NCBI RefSeq assembly: GCF_039541915.1
Contig: NZ_BAABHD010000073.1
Location: forward strand, 9,675-73,674
Direction: 5' to 3'
Length of the DNA stretch: 64,000 nt
Origin: Nibrella saemangeumensis
GTDB taxonomy: Bacteria > Bacteroidota > Bacteroidia > Cytophagales > Spirosomataceae
In this document: positions 28,301-38,200 of the stretch, piece by piece
How the letters are laid out: every line of letters starts with the position of its first letter
Numbering within the stretch: position 1 is the stretch's first letter
Made by a program: the position numbers and the translations under genes
The notes under the pieces: model-generated
What the model saw: only the letters and a program-made list of their open reading frames with translations
The model's database searches: none
Told to the model about the DNA's origin: nothing

Positions 28301-30694
28301 GCTAACGGCTGTTCCAGTACCGCCACGACAGTAGTGACCCAAACGGCACCTCATCCGGACTATGCAGCTCTGGTGGAATTATTCACTGCTACTAACGGCC
28401 CTGCATGGGTCAACAAATCAAATTGGCTCAACGGTTGTGACCCCTGTAGTGGCGGCTGGTATGGTATTACCTGCTCCGGCGGACGAGTGACACAGATATT
28501 CCTGCCCACCAATGGCTTAAGCGGTACCCTGCCCGGCAGCCTGACCGCTTTGTCGGGGTTGCAGGTTCTTAATCTCTTCAATAACCAAGTAACGGGCACT
28601 CTGCCGGAAAGCTGGAGTTCGTTAACCAACCTGAAGGATCTGAATTTGTCCGGCAATCAGTTTACGGGTTCTCTGCCGGAGAGCTGGAGTTCGTTAGCCA
28701 ACCTGCAATTTCTCTTGCTTTCCGATAACCAGTTGACGGGCTGCTTTCCGGCTTCTTATTCGGTGTTCTGTAATCGCTATGCCGCTTTCGATGGTAATGA
28801 AGGCCTGCCCGGTGGCGGTAATTTCAATGCGTTCTGCACCACACGAAGCGGTCAATGTATCAGTTTGTCGGTTACCTTATCAACCAGCAGTTCGGCCGTT
28901 TGTACCGGTACCGGGGTTACCGTTACCGCCAATGTAGTTGGCGCATCGGGCACACCTGTCTACCAATGGTATAAGGATGGGGCTGTGCTGACAGACAATC
29001 CTTCAGCCACCAGCGAAAGCCTGATGATTAATTCGGTGCAGGCGTCTGATGCCGGCAGCTACTCGGTGGTAGTCACCGATGGTACCCAGAGCTTTACCAG
29101 TACGGCATTCACATTATCGGTGAATATGCCTGCCACTGCCGACATTACTGCCTCCACCAATGTATTGAGCTGCAGCACACCCACGGCAAGTTTAACTGCT
29201 ACGGGAACAGGTACTTATCTGTGGAGCACCGGCGAGACCACGCAGGTCATCAGTGTGATGGTAGCGGGTACTTATTCTGTGACGGTTACGGCCGCTAACG
29301 GTTGTACCGCCACAGCGTCTGCCACCGTAATTGTCGATAACTCGGCATCGGCTCCGCAGATCGTCACTCAACCAGCCGCCACTTCCTCGGTCTGTGAAGG
29401 AGCCTCCGTAACGATTTTCATCACCGCTACCGGCCCCAGCCTTAAGTACCAGTGGTACAAGGACGGAACTACCCAGGCGGTTGCCGGAGCTAACTCGGCT
29501 ACGTTAACGCTTACGAATACGCAGACGGCTCAGTCGGGTACGTATTTCTGCGTAGTGACCGGGCAGTGCGGCACGACGGTCATCCGTGTTGTATCAACTA
29601 GCTTTAGCTTAACTGTAAACGCTATTACAACCATTGTTACCCCATTACCGGCCAGCGCTACTGCCTGTACCGGGTCTGACTATACGGTAACCATTGAGGT
29701 GAATGGATCTAATCTGAAATATACCTGGTTTAAAGATGGAAAGCCGATAGCCGCACAGACATCGGCCACCTTGAGCCTGAGTAAGGTAAAACTCCAGGAT
29801 GCGGGCAAATACACCTGCACCATCAGTGGCGACTGCGGCAGCGTTACCACTTCGGCGTTGCTACTCGCAGTTAGTCAGGGAGCCCTTATCACGACGCAGC
29901 CGCCGGCTAGTGTGGCAGCCTGCGCCGGTGGTACGGTAACCGCATCGCTGCAGGCTACGGGCCCCAATCTGCAATATCAATGGTTTAAAGATGGAACCGC
30001 CCAGGGTAATAAAGTAAAAGGGCAAACCTCCGCCACGCTGACACTCACTAAACTGTCAGCCAATCAAACGGGCACCTATTATTGTTTGGTCAGCGGTGAT
30101 TGTAACAGTCTGACCGCTTCACCGGTAGTTGTAAGCCTGCTGGTGCCGACAACGATTACTACCCAGCCGGCCAGTGCCTCTACGGTTGCTACGGGGGCTA
30201 CGGTTACGGTATTTGTAGTAGCTGGCGGCAGTAACCTGACGTACCAGTGGTTAAAAGATGGCAGCGCTATAATGGGTCAGACGTCGGCCACCCTAACGCT
30301 GTCTAGAGTGAGAACCAATGCCAGTGGGAGTTACACCTGTAGAGTAAGCGGGGGATGTGGTAATGTTACATCATCAGCTTTTAAACTGACTGTTCTAAAC
30401 CTTGCCCGCCTGGCCATGACTGAAAATACAACCGCAGAAGGTATTCAGGTGCAAGTGTACCCCAATCCGGTGACGGAGGCACTACAGGTCGACATGCATA
30501 ACCTCTATCAGCCGGCTAAGGTTGGTTTGATTGATTTGCAGGGCCGGATACGGGGACAGTGGTCGGTGGAGCCGGTGAACGGTGCCGGCCAGTTAAAAGC
30601 CCCGGTTACGCAGTTACCCGAAGGCTTGTACCTCTTGCAGGTAGAGACGGCAGACGGCGTACTGCACCGCCAGCGGGTGCTGAAACAGCGGTAA
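25400..30694 (+). CDS. Giant T9SS-exported surface protein 1 (LRR and Ig-like repeats)
   Basis: This 1764-residue protein starts at ATG 25400; the frame upstream is open only from a TTG at 25367. A long N-region and hydrophobic segment ending TTQAQ form the signal. Two large modules beginning TWTGATNTDWATATNW (about residues 54 and 548) contain beta-solenoid-like repeats with the phrase NNTGGEI. Each is followed by a SprB-like repeat (TYLWNTGATTAAISATVAATY). Residues 984-1150 form a plant-type leucine-rich repeat domain (NKSNWLNGCDPCSGGWYGIT). Five Ig-like domains (YQWYKDG type) follow, then a type A T9SS sorting domain ending LLQVETADGVLHRQRVLKQR. Such proteins usually act in adhesion or surface binding. 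It sits under the operator array at 25250 and ends at a hairpin at 30722. Confidence 0.88.
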   Translation: MNLLSTSLKPPQQVGERSSRTGGDQSYGTVVFYIGFFNVLLLFSLMALTTQAQTVTWTGATNTDWATATNWTPNAVPTASHDVVIANVATAPTISALAMAKTVEVQTGGVLTIAGSGTLAVNGSKIVPGYSFGTTIAFVNNGTVQNSGQLLIGNAANVGQNGLWNAGTFSNNTGGEIHIDNATLRGLYNLSGTFANAARVVIGGTAGVGNTSGVGGAGLWNEATFNNNTGGEIRIDNCTSGFRGLFNRPGSLFTNAARIVIGATASIGSYGLWNEATFTNNTGGEIHIDRSTGSDLFNYGGSFTNSARLIIGAVASVGIQSLDNRATFINSSCASLSLFGPVFNNNALTNQGLLTVNTTQVHTVYSLINNGVIAYPKGNPIPNVTNNMLIALPLSTTCGLTASPALQIATSNTLVVGSTWYQNEALTTVAGDYSPNTFTATNLTADETNPVFFSVADPTSICSYTVSTPLTVKAVPAASVNPSSATLTCANPTPTLTASGGATYLWNTGATTAAISATVAATYSVTVTTASGCTAVASASVTGSCTTFTWTGATNSDWATPGNWSPNTVPTADIDVFIPNTTNKPTIGAGTAALVQTVELQRDAILTIAGSATLAVNGSKVFSANTTNTSAFFNAGTVNNNGYLLIGNTAGVGEFGLWNRAIVNNNTGGEIQVDRSTLRGLLNDNGTFTNAGRIVIGANASVGQRGLQNVAIFNNNAGGEIQIDRSTVIGLYSEAGGFTNAGRLVIGANASVGQYSLINDGSVTNTSCATLGLYNAFINQATFTNQGLMTVNTTQAHSNTGFTNNGILVYPQGNPIPNVTNNKLVAAPIATCGQTATPALQIGGSNNLTVGSTWYQDAAFTTVAGSYSPNTFTASNLSAGGPYSVYFTINDAANGCSRTVSIPVTVIAALTASISPNSPTLSCNSAVALTASGGDTGETLSYLWSTGETTAVISATVAATYSVTVTAANGCSSTATTVVTQTAPHPDYAALVELFTATNGPAWVNKSNWLNGCDPCSGGWYGITCSGGRVTQIFLPTNGLSGTLPGSLTALSGLQVLNLFNNQVTGTLPESWSSLTNLKDLNLSGNQFTGSLPESWSSLANLQFLLLSDNQLTGCFPASYSVFCNRYAAFDGNEGLPGGGNFNAFCTTRSGQCISLSVTLSTSSSAVCTGTGVTVTANVVGASGTPVYQWYKDGAVLTDNPSATSESLMINSVQASDAGSYSVVVTDGTQSFTSTAFTLSVNMPATADITASTNVLSCSTPTASLTATGTGTYLWSTGETTQVISVMVAGTYSVTVTAANGCTATASATVIVDNSASAPQIVTQPAATSSVCEGASVTIFITATGPSLKYQWYKDGTTQAVAGANSATLTLTNTQTAQSGTYFCVVTGQCGTTVIRVVSTSFSLTVNAITTIVTPLPASATACTGSDYTVTIEVNGSNLKYTWFKDGKPIAAQTSATLSLSKVKLQDAGKYTCTISGDCGSVTTSALLLAVSQGALITTQPPASVAACAGGTVTASLQATGPNLQYQWFKDGTAQGNKVKGQTSATLTLTKLSANQTGTYYCLVSGDCNSLTASPVVVSLLVPTTITTQPASASTVATGATVTVFVVAGGSNLTYQWLKDGSAIMGQTSATLTLSRVRTNASGSYTCRVSGGCGNVTSSAFKLTVLNLARLAMTENTTAEGIQVQVYPNPVTEALQVDMHNLYQPAKVGLIDLQGRIRGQWSVEPVNGAGQLKAPVTQLPEGLYLLQVETADGVLHRQRVLKQR

Positions 30695-30721
30695 CAACAG
30701 TCCGAATCCAGTAAATCCCGA

Positions 30722-30753
30722 GAGGCCGTTCTGCACACAGGCAGGGCGGCTTT
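30722..30753 (+). terminator. Hairpin terminator after surface protein 1
   Basis: Thirteen pairs (several G-T) form between 30722-30734 and 30741-30753 around a 6-nt loop, followed by a T-rich tail. The core GGCCGTTCTG is related to GGCCGTCCTG of the terminator at 44486, which supports duplication of whole cassettes. Confidence 0.65.
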
Positions 30754-30789
30754 CTTGGTCAGAATTACTCAGGATAACACTTTCCTGCT

Positions 30790-30797
30790 TATCTTTA
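30790..30797 (+). promoter_or_regulatory. Candidate -7 box of the second HTCS gene
   Basis: TATCTTTA lies 54 bp before the GTG start, the same spacing as at HTCS copy 1, within a homologous leader. Confidence 0.4.
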
Positions 30798-30843
30798 AGC
30801 ACTGACCAGTTGCGAGAGATCAGGGCTTAATACGAAGAGGACC

Positions 30844-33800
30844 GTGAGATTTACAGGCATTGCCTTCCTTATACTATTACTATTTTGTTGCCGGGCCTGG
30901 GTAGTGGCTCAGCCTTATACGGCCTCGGTGAAACACTATGGCCCGGAGCAGGGCTTATCGCATCGGGAAGTAAATGCTATTTTTCAGGATAAGCAGGGCT
31001 TTATGTGGTTTGGTACCCGGTTTGGCCTTAACCGCTTTGATGGCCTCAGGTTTACTACCTTCACCAGGGAGAAGAACGGGCTTGATTTCGATGACGTTCA
31101 GGCGATTGCCCAGGATGCCGATGGGCTGATATGGCTCATGGGGCCAAATGGCCAGACCCGCATTACCCTCTTTAATCCGCTGACAAATCAGGCCGTTTCG
31201 TTCGAAGAGAAGTTCAAAAAGAAGTTCGCTTCCCCTCCGACCGATATGGCGTTGCGGTTGTTTGGCAGCGCAGACGGCACCATCTTCTTTACCAGTCACC
31301 AACCTGCGGTGCTGGTCTCTTACCACCCCAAAACCGGTTTGCGTCAGGTGTCCCTGCCCCAGTTTGTAACGCTTACCGTTGAGCGGGTAACCACCCGGAA
31401 TACTGTATGGGTCATAGCCGATAATCATATCCTGGTTGAACTGGCGGCCGACGGCCGTATTCTGCAGCAGTTTTCGCATCCAAAGCATGTTGTAAAGGTA
31501 TGTTTCGGACAGGCTAACGCGGGTACGGAATTATTCTATTTTGCCGAGAATGAGCGAACCGGCTCCGGTTCTTTTTATAGTATTGATGAGTCAGGAAATC
31601 GCCGGGAATTGCCGTTTCCCTTCTTTAAATCTCTGCCCCAGTACACATCGCCGGTTTGTTACGCGTATGATCGGAATGGCCTGATCTGGGATGGAACCCA
31701 TCTGCGGGATGTTCAGAAGGGTGTGGTGCTGGATGTGACGGGTCAGACCGAGCACGAGTCGATAACGAACCGGAGTTTTTATCGGGACCGGAATGGGCGT
31801 TTCTGGCTAGGGACCAGTTTTGGGATCTACCAGGTACGGGTGTCGGCCAACCATTTTCACCGCTTATTTTACGAAGCGTCAAATCAGGGGGAAAAGGTAG
31901 CGGCTGTTCGGGGTATTCAACGCATCGGGGATGAGGTTTATGCCAATCTGGAGAAGTTTGGTCTGTATAAATCCAGCCGCTTGGGTGGTACCAGTCAGGG
32001 GCTCTACGAAAAAAAAACCTTTGCCTCCATATACGGATTAAGTCCATCCATCCATGGGAAAGTATATGCCGGAGCCAAAGGTCAGTTAATCAAACTCAGC
32101 TTGCCGGCCCAGGCAAACACAAGTGTCCCGTTACCGGATGGCTGGATAATCTGGACATTTTACCCAACGAATGACAAACAGCTTTTGGCGGGAGGGCAAG
32201 GAGGCCTTTGGGTTATTCAGACCAGTAATGATCAAATAGAGCCCTTTAACCAATATAACCAGTTTACCGAACTGGCCACGGCTCATGTGTTGCATATCAG
32301 AGCCGACCGGCAGGGTACAATCTGGGTCTGCGCGAGTACCGGCCTGTATACCATCGATCCGGGCAGAGGGGTGACGGCCCGCTACTGGAGCGGAGGGAAA
32401 GGAGCATTTTATCTGCCGGCCGAAAATTATCAGCATTTCTATCAAGACCCGGAAGGTGTATACTGGCTCGCTACGGCCAACTCGGGCCTCATCCGCTGGG
32501 ATCGGCGGCAAAATCAATTCCGGCAGTTCCGGCGCAACGAAGGCTTATCAAACGATAACATCTATGCCGTGTATCCCGATCGGCAGGGGCACCTCTGGCT
32601 GAGCAGTGACTACGGTATTATGCAGTTCGATCCGGTCCGGCTGACGACTCGGTCCTATTTTGTGGAAGATGGTATCACGCATAATGAATTTAATCGCATT
32701 GCCCATCATCAGGATAAGGATGGCCGGATCTACTTCGGAGGACTCAACGGCATTACCGCGTTCGATCCGCGTGATTTTCAAACCGAAAAGCCGGCCGCCG
32801 GGCCACCCCTTCGCATTACCTCGTTTCGACAGTACGACGATGCGGTGCAGCAGATTGTCGATAGAACCGAAGAGTTAATCACCAAAAACATCATCACGGT
32901 GGAGCCGGATGACCGGTCCAGTGTGCTGGAGTTTGCATTGCTGAATTATGCCAACGCCGAGAAGAACGTTTACGCCTATCAGTTCAGAGATATAGATACC
33001 GACTGGACCTATCAGACGGAGCCAACGTTGCGGCTCAGTAATCTCCCTTATGGAGACCACGAGCTGCTGATTAAAGCGCAGGCGGCCGACGGTCGCTGGT
33101 CGGCCAATACGCTTAAGGTAACGGTTACCGTACTCCGGCCGTTTTACCTGCGTGTGTGGTTTCTGATAACCCTTGCTCTGCTGGTGGGCGCAGGTGTATG
33201 GGCGTGGCTGCGCTGGCGGATCTGGCGGCATGAGGCTGCCCAAAAGCGGCTGGAAACCGAAATTTGGCAGGCCACGGCCCGTATTGCGCAGGACAAAGAA
33301 ATTATTGAGCAGCAGGCAAAGGCCTTATTGCAGCTCAACGAGACCAAATCGCGCTTTTTTGCTAACATCTCCCATGAGTTTCGTACCCCCCTCACGGTCA
33401 TTCTGGGCATGGCTGCCGAACTGGAGGCAGACAGGCCGGAGAATGAAGCCCAAAAACAGCGGCTGATTATGCAACAGGCAGCCGGGATGATCAGGCGGAA
33501 CGGGACCAATCTGCTGCGGCTGATCAACCAGATCCTGGACCTTTCAAAGCTGGAAGCCGGTGAGATGCAGATCAAGCCAGTGCGGGCCGATCTGGTAGCC
33601 TTTATCCGCTACGTAGGCGAATCCTTCCATTCCATGGCCAGAGCCAGAGATATTCAGTTGCATTTTCTCTCGGAGGAAGAACGCTGTGAGGCCGACTTCG
33701 ATAAAGACAAACTGCAGGATATTCTGACCAATCTGCTGAGCAATGCCCTGAAATTTACCCCCGCCGGTGGGCACATCTATTGCCAGGTAAAAGTCAGGAA

Positions 33801-35076
33801 GGAATGGTCTTCACTGAGTGCTCAGGGATACTATGAGGAACTGACACCAATTCAGCAGGCAGACGGTCCATGGATACAGATCAGCGTCAGCGATACCGGC
33901 CCCGGCATAGACCCCGCCAGCCTGCCTAATGTTTTTGACCGCTTTTATCAGGTGGGGCCGCCATCGGCCGGGCCACGAATGGCCGGGCCGCGTCAGGCGG
34001 ATATGCAAACCGATTCGCAGACCGGGGGTACCGGTATCGGCTTATCGCTGGTGCGGGAATTGGTGCTGCTCATGCAGGGCGGACTAGCCGTTCGCAATCG
34101 ACTGAAAAACGGGGCTGAATTTGTCGTCAGCTTACCCCTGACCCGTCAGGCCATGGTTGCCAACGAAGTAGCTGCTACCCCCGTACTGATCAGTCCGGAC
34201 CGCCGTGCGTGGGCCGAGCCGGACCCGGCAGCTGCCGAAGCTAAGCCAGTGCTGCTGCTGGTGGAGGATAACGAGGATGTAGCCATTTATATACAGACCT
34301 GTGTGCAGGCTGATTATCAGGTAATCCGGGCCGAGAACGGGCAGGCCGGTATTGACCTGGCCCTTGAGAAAATGCCGGACCTGATCATCAGTGACGTGAT
34401 GATGCCCCTCAAAGATGGTTTTGCCCTGTGCAATGAGCTGAAAAACGACGAGCGCACCAGCCACATTCCCATTGTGCTGCTGACGGCACGGGCGGCCGTG
34501 GATGACCGGCTAACGGGCTTACGGCGGGGTGCCGATGCCTACCTGGTGAAGCCGTTCCTGCGCGAAGAACTGCTGGTGGTGCTGAGCAACCTGTTGCAGA
34601 CCCGTCGCCTGTTACAGATTCACTACAGTCAACTGGCGCTGGGTGGCACCCCGCTGGGCGGCACCCGGCCAGGAGTGGCCCCGCTGGGAGACACCCGGTT
34701 GGGTGTTGTTAAGGATCATCTGGCTGTGACCGCTGAGGAGGATTCGATGGAAGATGAATTTTTACGGAGGCTCCGGACAACGGTAGAAGCCCAGCTGGAA
34801 AATGTAGAGCTGTCCATCGACGATATTTGCCAGGTGGTGGGCATGAGCCGGGCCACCCTGCACCGCAAGCTGACGGCCCTGACGGGCCTGTCCATCAGCC
34901 GCTATCTGCGAATACTGCGCTTACGCAAAGCACAGGAGCTCCTGTCCTCCCCGGAACTCAATATAGCTGAAGTAGCCTATGCTGTAGGCTTTGGTGATCC
35001 CCGGTACTTCAGCCGGGTGTTTTCGGAAGAATTTGGTGTTTCGCCCGGTAGCTTCCGCCAATCGAACCAGCAATAA
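30844..35076 (+). CDS. Hybrid two-component system regulator (HTCS), copy 2
   Basis: This 1410-residue paralogue of the protein at 20921 has the same domain order: signal peptide (ending VVAQ), Reg_prop propellers, a Y_Y_Y domain, a membrane span, HisKA with His844, HATPase, a receiver with Asp1184 and a C-terminal AraC-type domain. The start is GTG at 30844. The periplasmic sensor half differs more from copy 1 than the kinase and output half, so the two may sense different signals yet bind similar DNA. A short linker rich in LGGT/LGDT words lies between receiver and AraC domain in both copies. It is followed by the operator array at 35074 and the largest surface protein. Confidence 0.95.
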   Translation: MRFTGIAFLILLLFCCRAWVVAQPYTASVKHYGPEQGLSHREVNAIFQDKQGFMWFGTRFGLNRFDGLRFTTFTREKNGLDFDDVQAIAQDADGLIWLMGPNGQTRITLFNPLTNQAVSFEEKFKKKFASPPTDMALRLFGSADGTIFFTSHQPAVLVSYHPKTGLRQVSLPQFVTLTVERVTTRNTVWVIADNHILVELAADGRILQQFSHPKHVVKVCFGQANAGTELFYFAENERTGSGSFYSIDESGNRRELPFPFFKSLPQYTSPVCYAYDRNGLIWDGTHLRDVQKGVVLDVTGQTEHESITNRSFYRDRNGRFWLGTSFGIYQVRVSANHFHRLFYEASNQGEKVAAVRGIQRIGDEVYANLEKFGLYKSSRLGGTSQGLYEKKTFASIYGLSPSIHGKVYAGAKGQLIKLSLPAQANTSVPLPDGWIIWTFYPTNDKQLLAGGQGGLWVIQTSNDQIEPFNQYNQFTELATAHVLHIRADRQGTIWVCASTGLYTIDPGRGVTARYWSGGKGAFYLPAENYQHFYQDPEGVYWLATANSGLIRWDRRQNQFRQFRRNEGLSNDNIYAVYPDRQGHLWLSSDYGIMQFDPVRLTTRSYFVEDGITHNEFNRIAHHQDKDGRIYFGGLNGITAFDPRDFQTEKPAAGPPLRITSFRQYDDAVQQIVDRTEELITKNIITVEPDDRSSVLEFALLNYANAEKNVYAYQFRDIDTDWTYQTEPTLRLSNLPYGDHELLIKAQAADGRWSANTLKVTVTVLRPFYLRVWFLITLALLVGAGVWAWLRWRIWRHEAAQKRLETEIWQATARIAQDKEIIEQQAKALLQLNETKSRFFANISHEFRTPLTVILGMAAELEADRPENEAQKQRLIMQQAAGMIRRNGTNLLRLINQILDLSKLEAGEMQIKPVRADLVAFIRYVGESFHSMARARDIQLHFLSEEERCEADFDKDKLQDILTNLLSNALKFTPAGGHIYCQVKVRKEWSSLSAQGYYEELTPIQQADGPWIQISVSDTGPGIDPASLPNVFDRFYQVGPPSAGPRMAGPRQADMQTDSQTGGTGIGLSLVRELVLLMQGGLAVRNRLKNGAEFVVSLPLTRQAMVANEVAATPVLISPDRRAWAEPDPAAAEAKPVLLLVEDNEDVAIYIQTCVQADYQVIRAENGQAGIDLALEKMPDLIISDVMMPLKDGFALCNELKNDERTSHIPIVLLTARAAVDDRLTGLRRGADAYLVKPFLREELLVVLSNLLQTRRLLQIHYSQLALGGTPLGGTRPGVAPLGDTRLGVVKDHLAVTAEEDSMEDEFLRRLRTTVEAQLENVELSIDDICQVVGMSRATLHRKLTALTGLSISRYLRILRLRKAQELLSSPELNIAEVAYAVGFGDPRYFSRVFSEEFGVSPGSFRQSNQQ

Positions 35077-35159
35077 GCAGTTTTTCACCTTGCTGAAACA
35101 ATAGTCCACCTTTTTGAGACTGTAGTCCACATCGTTCTCCGAGAGTTCAGGTAGAATTG
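35074..35159 (+). promoter_or_regulatory. 21-bp operator repeats and -7 box before surface protein 2
   Basis: A clear copy GAAACAATAGTCCAC starts at 35095 and a second, GAGACTGTAGTCCAC, at 35116. A degenerate copy lies 21 bp earlier at 35074. TAGAATTG (35152-35159) lies 36 bp after the last repeat start and 52 bp before the ATG at 35204. The leader also shares the GTGT stretch before ATG with the other two arrays. Confidence 0.7.
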
Positions 35160-35203
35160 CCTCTCCGGTTTAGTGTGTTCTCAACAGACATAAAGCGTGT
35201 GCT

Positions 35204-38200
35204 ATGATTCTACCATCTACTACGATTAATCTTAAACGAATTAGCGGCTTTTGCCACAATCAATCTGTCATCAATAGGGCCTGTCTGCTGGTCCTGCTTC
35301 TTAGTATTTCCGTAGCGGCATCGGCCCAGGTCCGGTACGTGACGCCCAACGGAACGAACGCCAATCCGGCCAGCGCCACCAGTTGGGCCACGGCGACATC
35401 AGACCTGCAGGGTGCCATTAACTCCTTGGCGAGCGGTGAGGTATGGGTGGCGGCCGGTACATACAAGCCTACTACCACAACCAACCGCAGCATCAGCTTT
35501 CAGTTGAAGAATAATGTGGCCATCTACGGCGGCTTTGCAGGCAATGAAAACCTGCGGAGTGACCGGCCTGCTATAAACCTGACAACCCCTTCTTCCTCTA
35601 CGCTCAGCGGGGACATTGGGGGAGTGGGCAACAAAGCCGACAACAGCTACCATGTCTTTTACCATCCTCAGTTCAATGGGCTGAATAATACGGCTATACT
35701 CGATGGCTTTGTCATTACTGGTGGTAATGCCAATGGCGCTGCGTCTCCGGATAATAGCGGAGGTGGTATGTACAACTTTGACAGTCAGGCGGTTCTGTTC
35801 AATTGTCTGTTCACCGGTAATACGGCTACCAATGGGGCAGGCATTTATAATACCGGCTTCTCCATGAGCCCCAGTATGACTAATTGTAGTTTTACGTCCA
35901 ATACGGCAACCAATGGGGGTGGAATTTATAGTTCAGGGGTAGGTGGTTTCTTGACCAACTGTAGTTTTACCGGTAATACCGCCCAGCAATCCGGTGGGGG
36001 CATGTATTATGGCTCTCCCGCTAATCAGGTATCGCTGACAAACTGCAGTTTTAGCGCCAATACAGCTGCGGATGGCGGGGGGCTGTTCAACTCCAGTTCC
36101 AACCCATCGCTGACCGGCGCGAGTTTTACGGCCAATACAGCAACCAATGGCGGGGGTATGCATAATAATGGCGGCACCCCAAACGTATTTAACAGCACGT
36201 TTTCTGGTAACATAGCGGGGACTGGTGGAGGTATGTATAATACCGCATCTGCCAGTCCGGATGTGCGCGGCTGTACGTTTACGTCCAACACCGCTACGTC
36301 GAGTGGCGGAGGTATCCATAATAATGGGGCCAATCCGGGTTTGCAGGGCTGTACGTTTACGTCCAATACGGCAACCAATGGGGGTGGTATGGCAAATGCC
36401 GGTTCATCTCCCTCGATACAAACCAGTAATTTTAATACCAATACGGCTAGTTCGTCGGGTGGGGGTATGTTTAATTCCGGCTCCAGTCCAACGGTGTCCG
36501 CCTGTGGGTTTACGTCCAATACGGCAGTGAGTGGGGGAGGCATGAGCAATGCGAATAATTCCAGCCCATCGGTGACCAACAGTAACTTTTCCTCCAATAC
36601 GGCAACCAGTGGTGGAGGAATGGCCAATATTGAGTCCAATCCGAATCTCGACAACTGCGGGTTTAATTCCAATAAGGCTACGAATGGCGGAGGAATGAGC
36701 AATAGCGTGTCCAATCCTAATGTGACCGGTTGCACATTTCTCTCTAATACGGCTACAGATGGGGGCGGGATGAATAATCTCTCATCCAGCCCGACACTTA
36801 CCCGCTGTTATTTCTTCCTGAATTCAGCTTCAGCCGGGGGAGGGGGCATGTATAATCTAAGCAATGCCAACGCGAAACTGATCAGCTGTCGTTTCAGTAA
36901 CAATACGGCTGCTGAGGGTGGCGGTATGTATAATTATCAAAGCAATCCCAGCCTGGTCAACGGTGAGTTTGTAGTCAATTCGGCCACGAATGGTGGGGCA
37001 CTGTTTAATCGTACATCAGCCAGCCCAGGTCTGGTCAACTGTAGTATTGGTGCCAACGTGGCTACGGCTAATGGCGGGGCACTGTATAATTTGCCGGGGG
37101 CTGCTCCTGTCCTCGACAACTGTGTCGTCTGGGGAAACGGCAGTAACCCTATTTTTAACAGTAGTGCGTCGGTAACCGCCAATTACACCCTGTTCGATCC
37201 GGCGGCCAATACAATGTATAGCGGTTCCAATAACCTGATCAGCAGCGTTCTGCCGTTTGCCGGCAGCGAAGATCTGCGACTCAATACCTGCTCATCCGCG
37301 ATCAATGCCGGTAATCCCGCCAGTACAACAGCCGTGAATGGGCCGTTCAATGCCACCACCCTGCCTCAAACGGATTTGGTAAACAATCCCCGTATCGTGG
37401 GGGGACGGGTGGATATAGGGGCTTATGAATACCAGAGTGCCAAAGGCAGTTGTACGACCATTGTGCGGTACGTTAAACCCACCGCCAGCGGTACCGGCGA
37501 TGGCAGCAGCTGGGCCAATGCCTCCGGTGATCTGCAAGGAACCATTAACACCCTCTATGCACCTGAGGGGGCTGAGGTGTGGGTGGCGGCTGGTACATAC
37601 AAGCCCACGAGCACGACCAACCGAAGCGTTAGCTTCCAGATGAAGAACAATGTGGCCATCTACGGCGGCTTTGTGGGCACCGAAACCGCCCGCAGCCAGC
37701 GGCCATCGGTCAACCTGACCACACCTTCCTCCTCAACCCTGAGCGGGGACATTGGGACAATAGGCAACAGTGCCGACAACAGCTATCATGTCATTTATCA
37801 CCAATCAGGTCTGAACCTGAACAGCAGTGCTATGCTGGATGGCTTTGTCATCACCGGCGGTAATTCGGATAGTCGGGGTGGAGGTATGCTTAACGAACCC
37901 GGTTCCAGTCCGACAGTGAGTAATTGCCTCTTTATAGCCAACAACGCAGCTACGCTGGGGGGAGGTATAGCCAATCTGGACGCTTCTCCAAGGCTGGTCA
38001 GTTGTAGCTTTTCGGCTAATACGGCTTCGTTTGGCGGTGGAGCTATATATAATAGCAACTCCAGCCCGAGCATTGTCAATTCCAGTTTCAGCGCTAATTT
38101 ATCCTCGGGTGGTTCTGGAGGAGCCATCAATAACGATGCCGGCTCTAACCCAAGCCTGGTCAATTGCAGCTTTAGCGCCAATACAGCCAGTAGTGGGGGA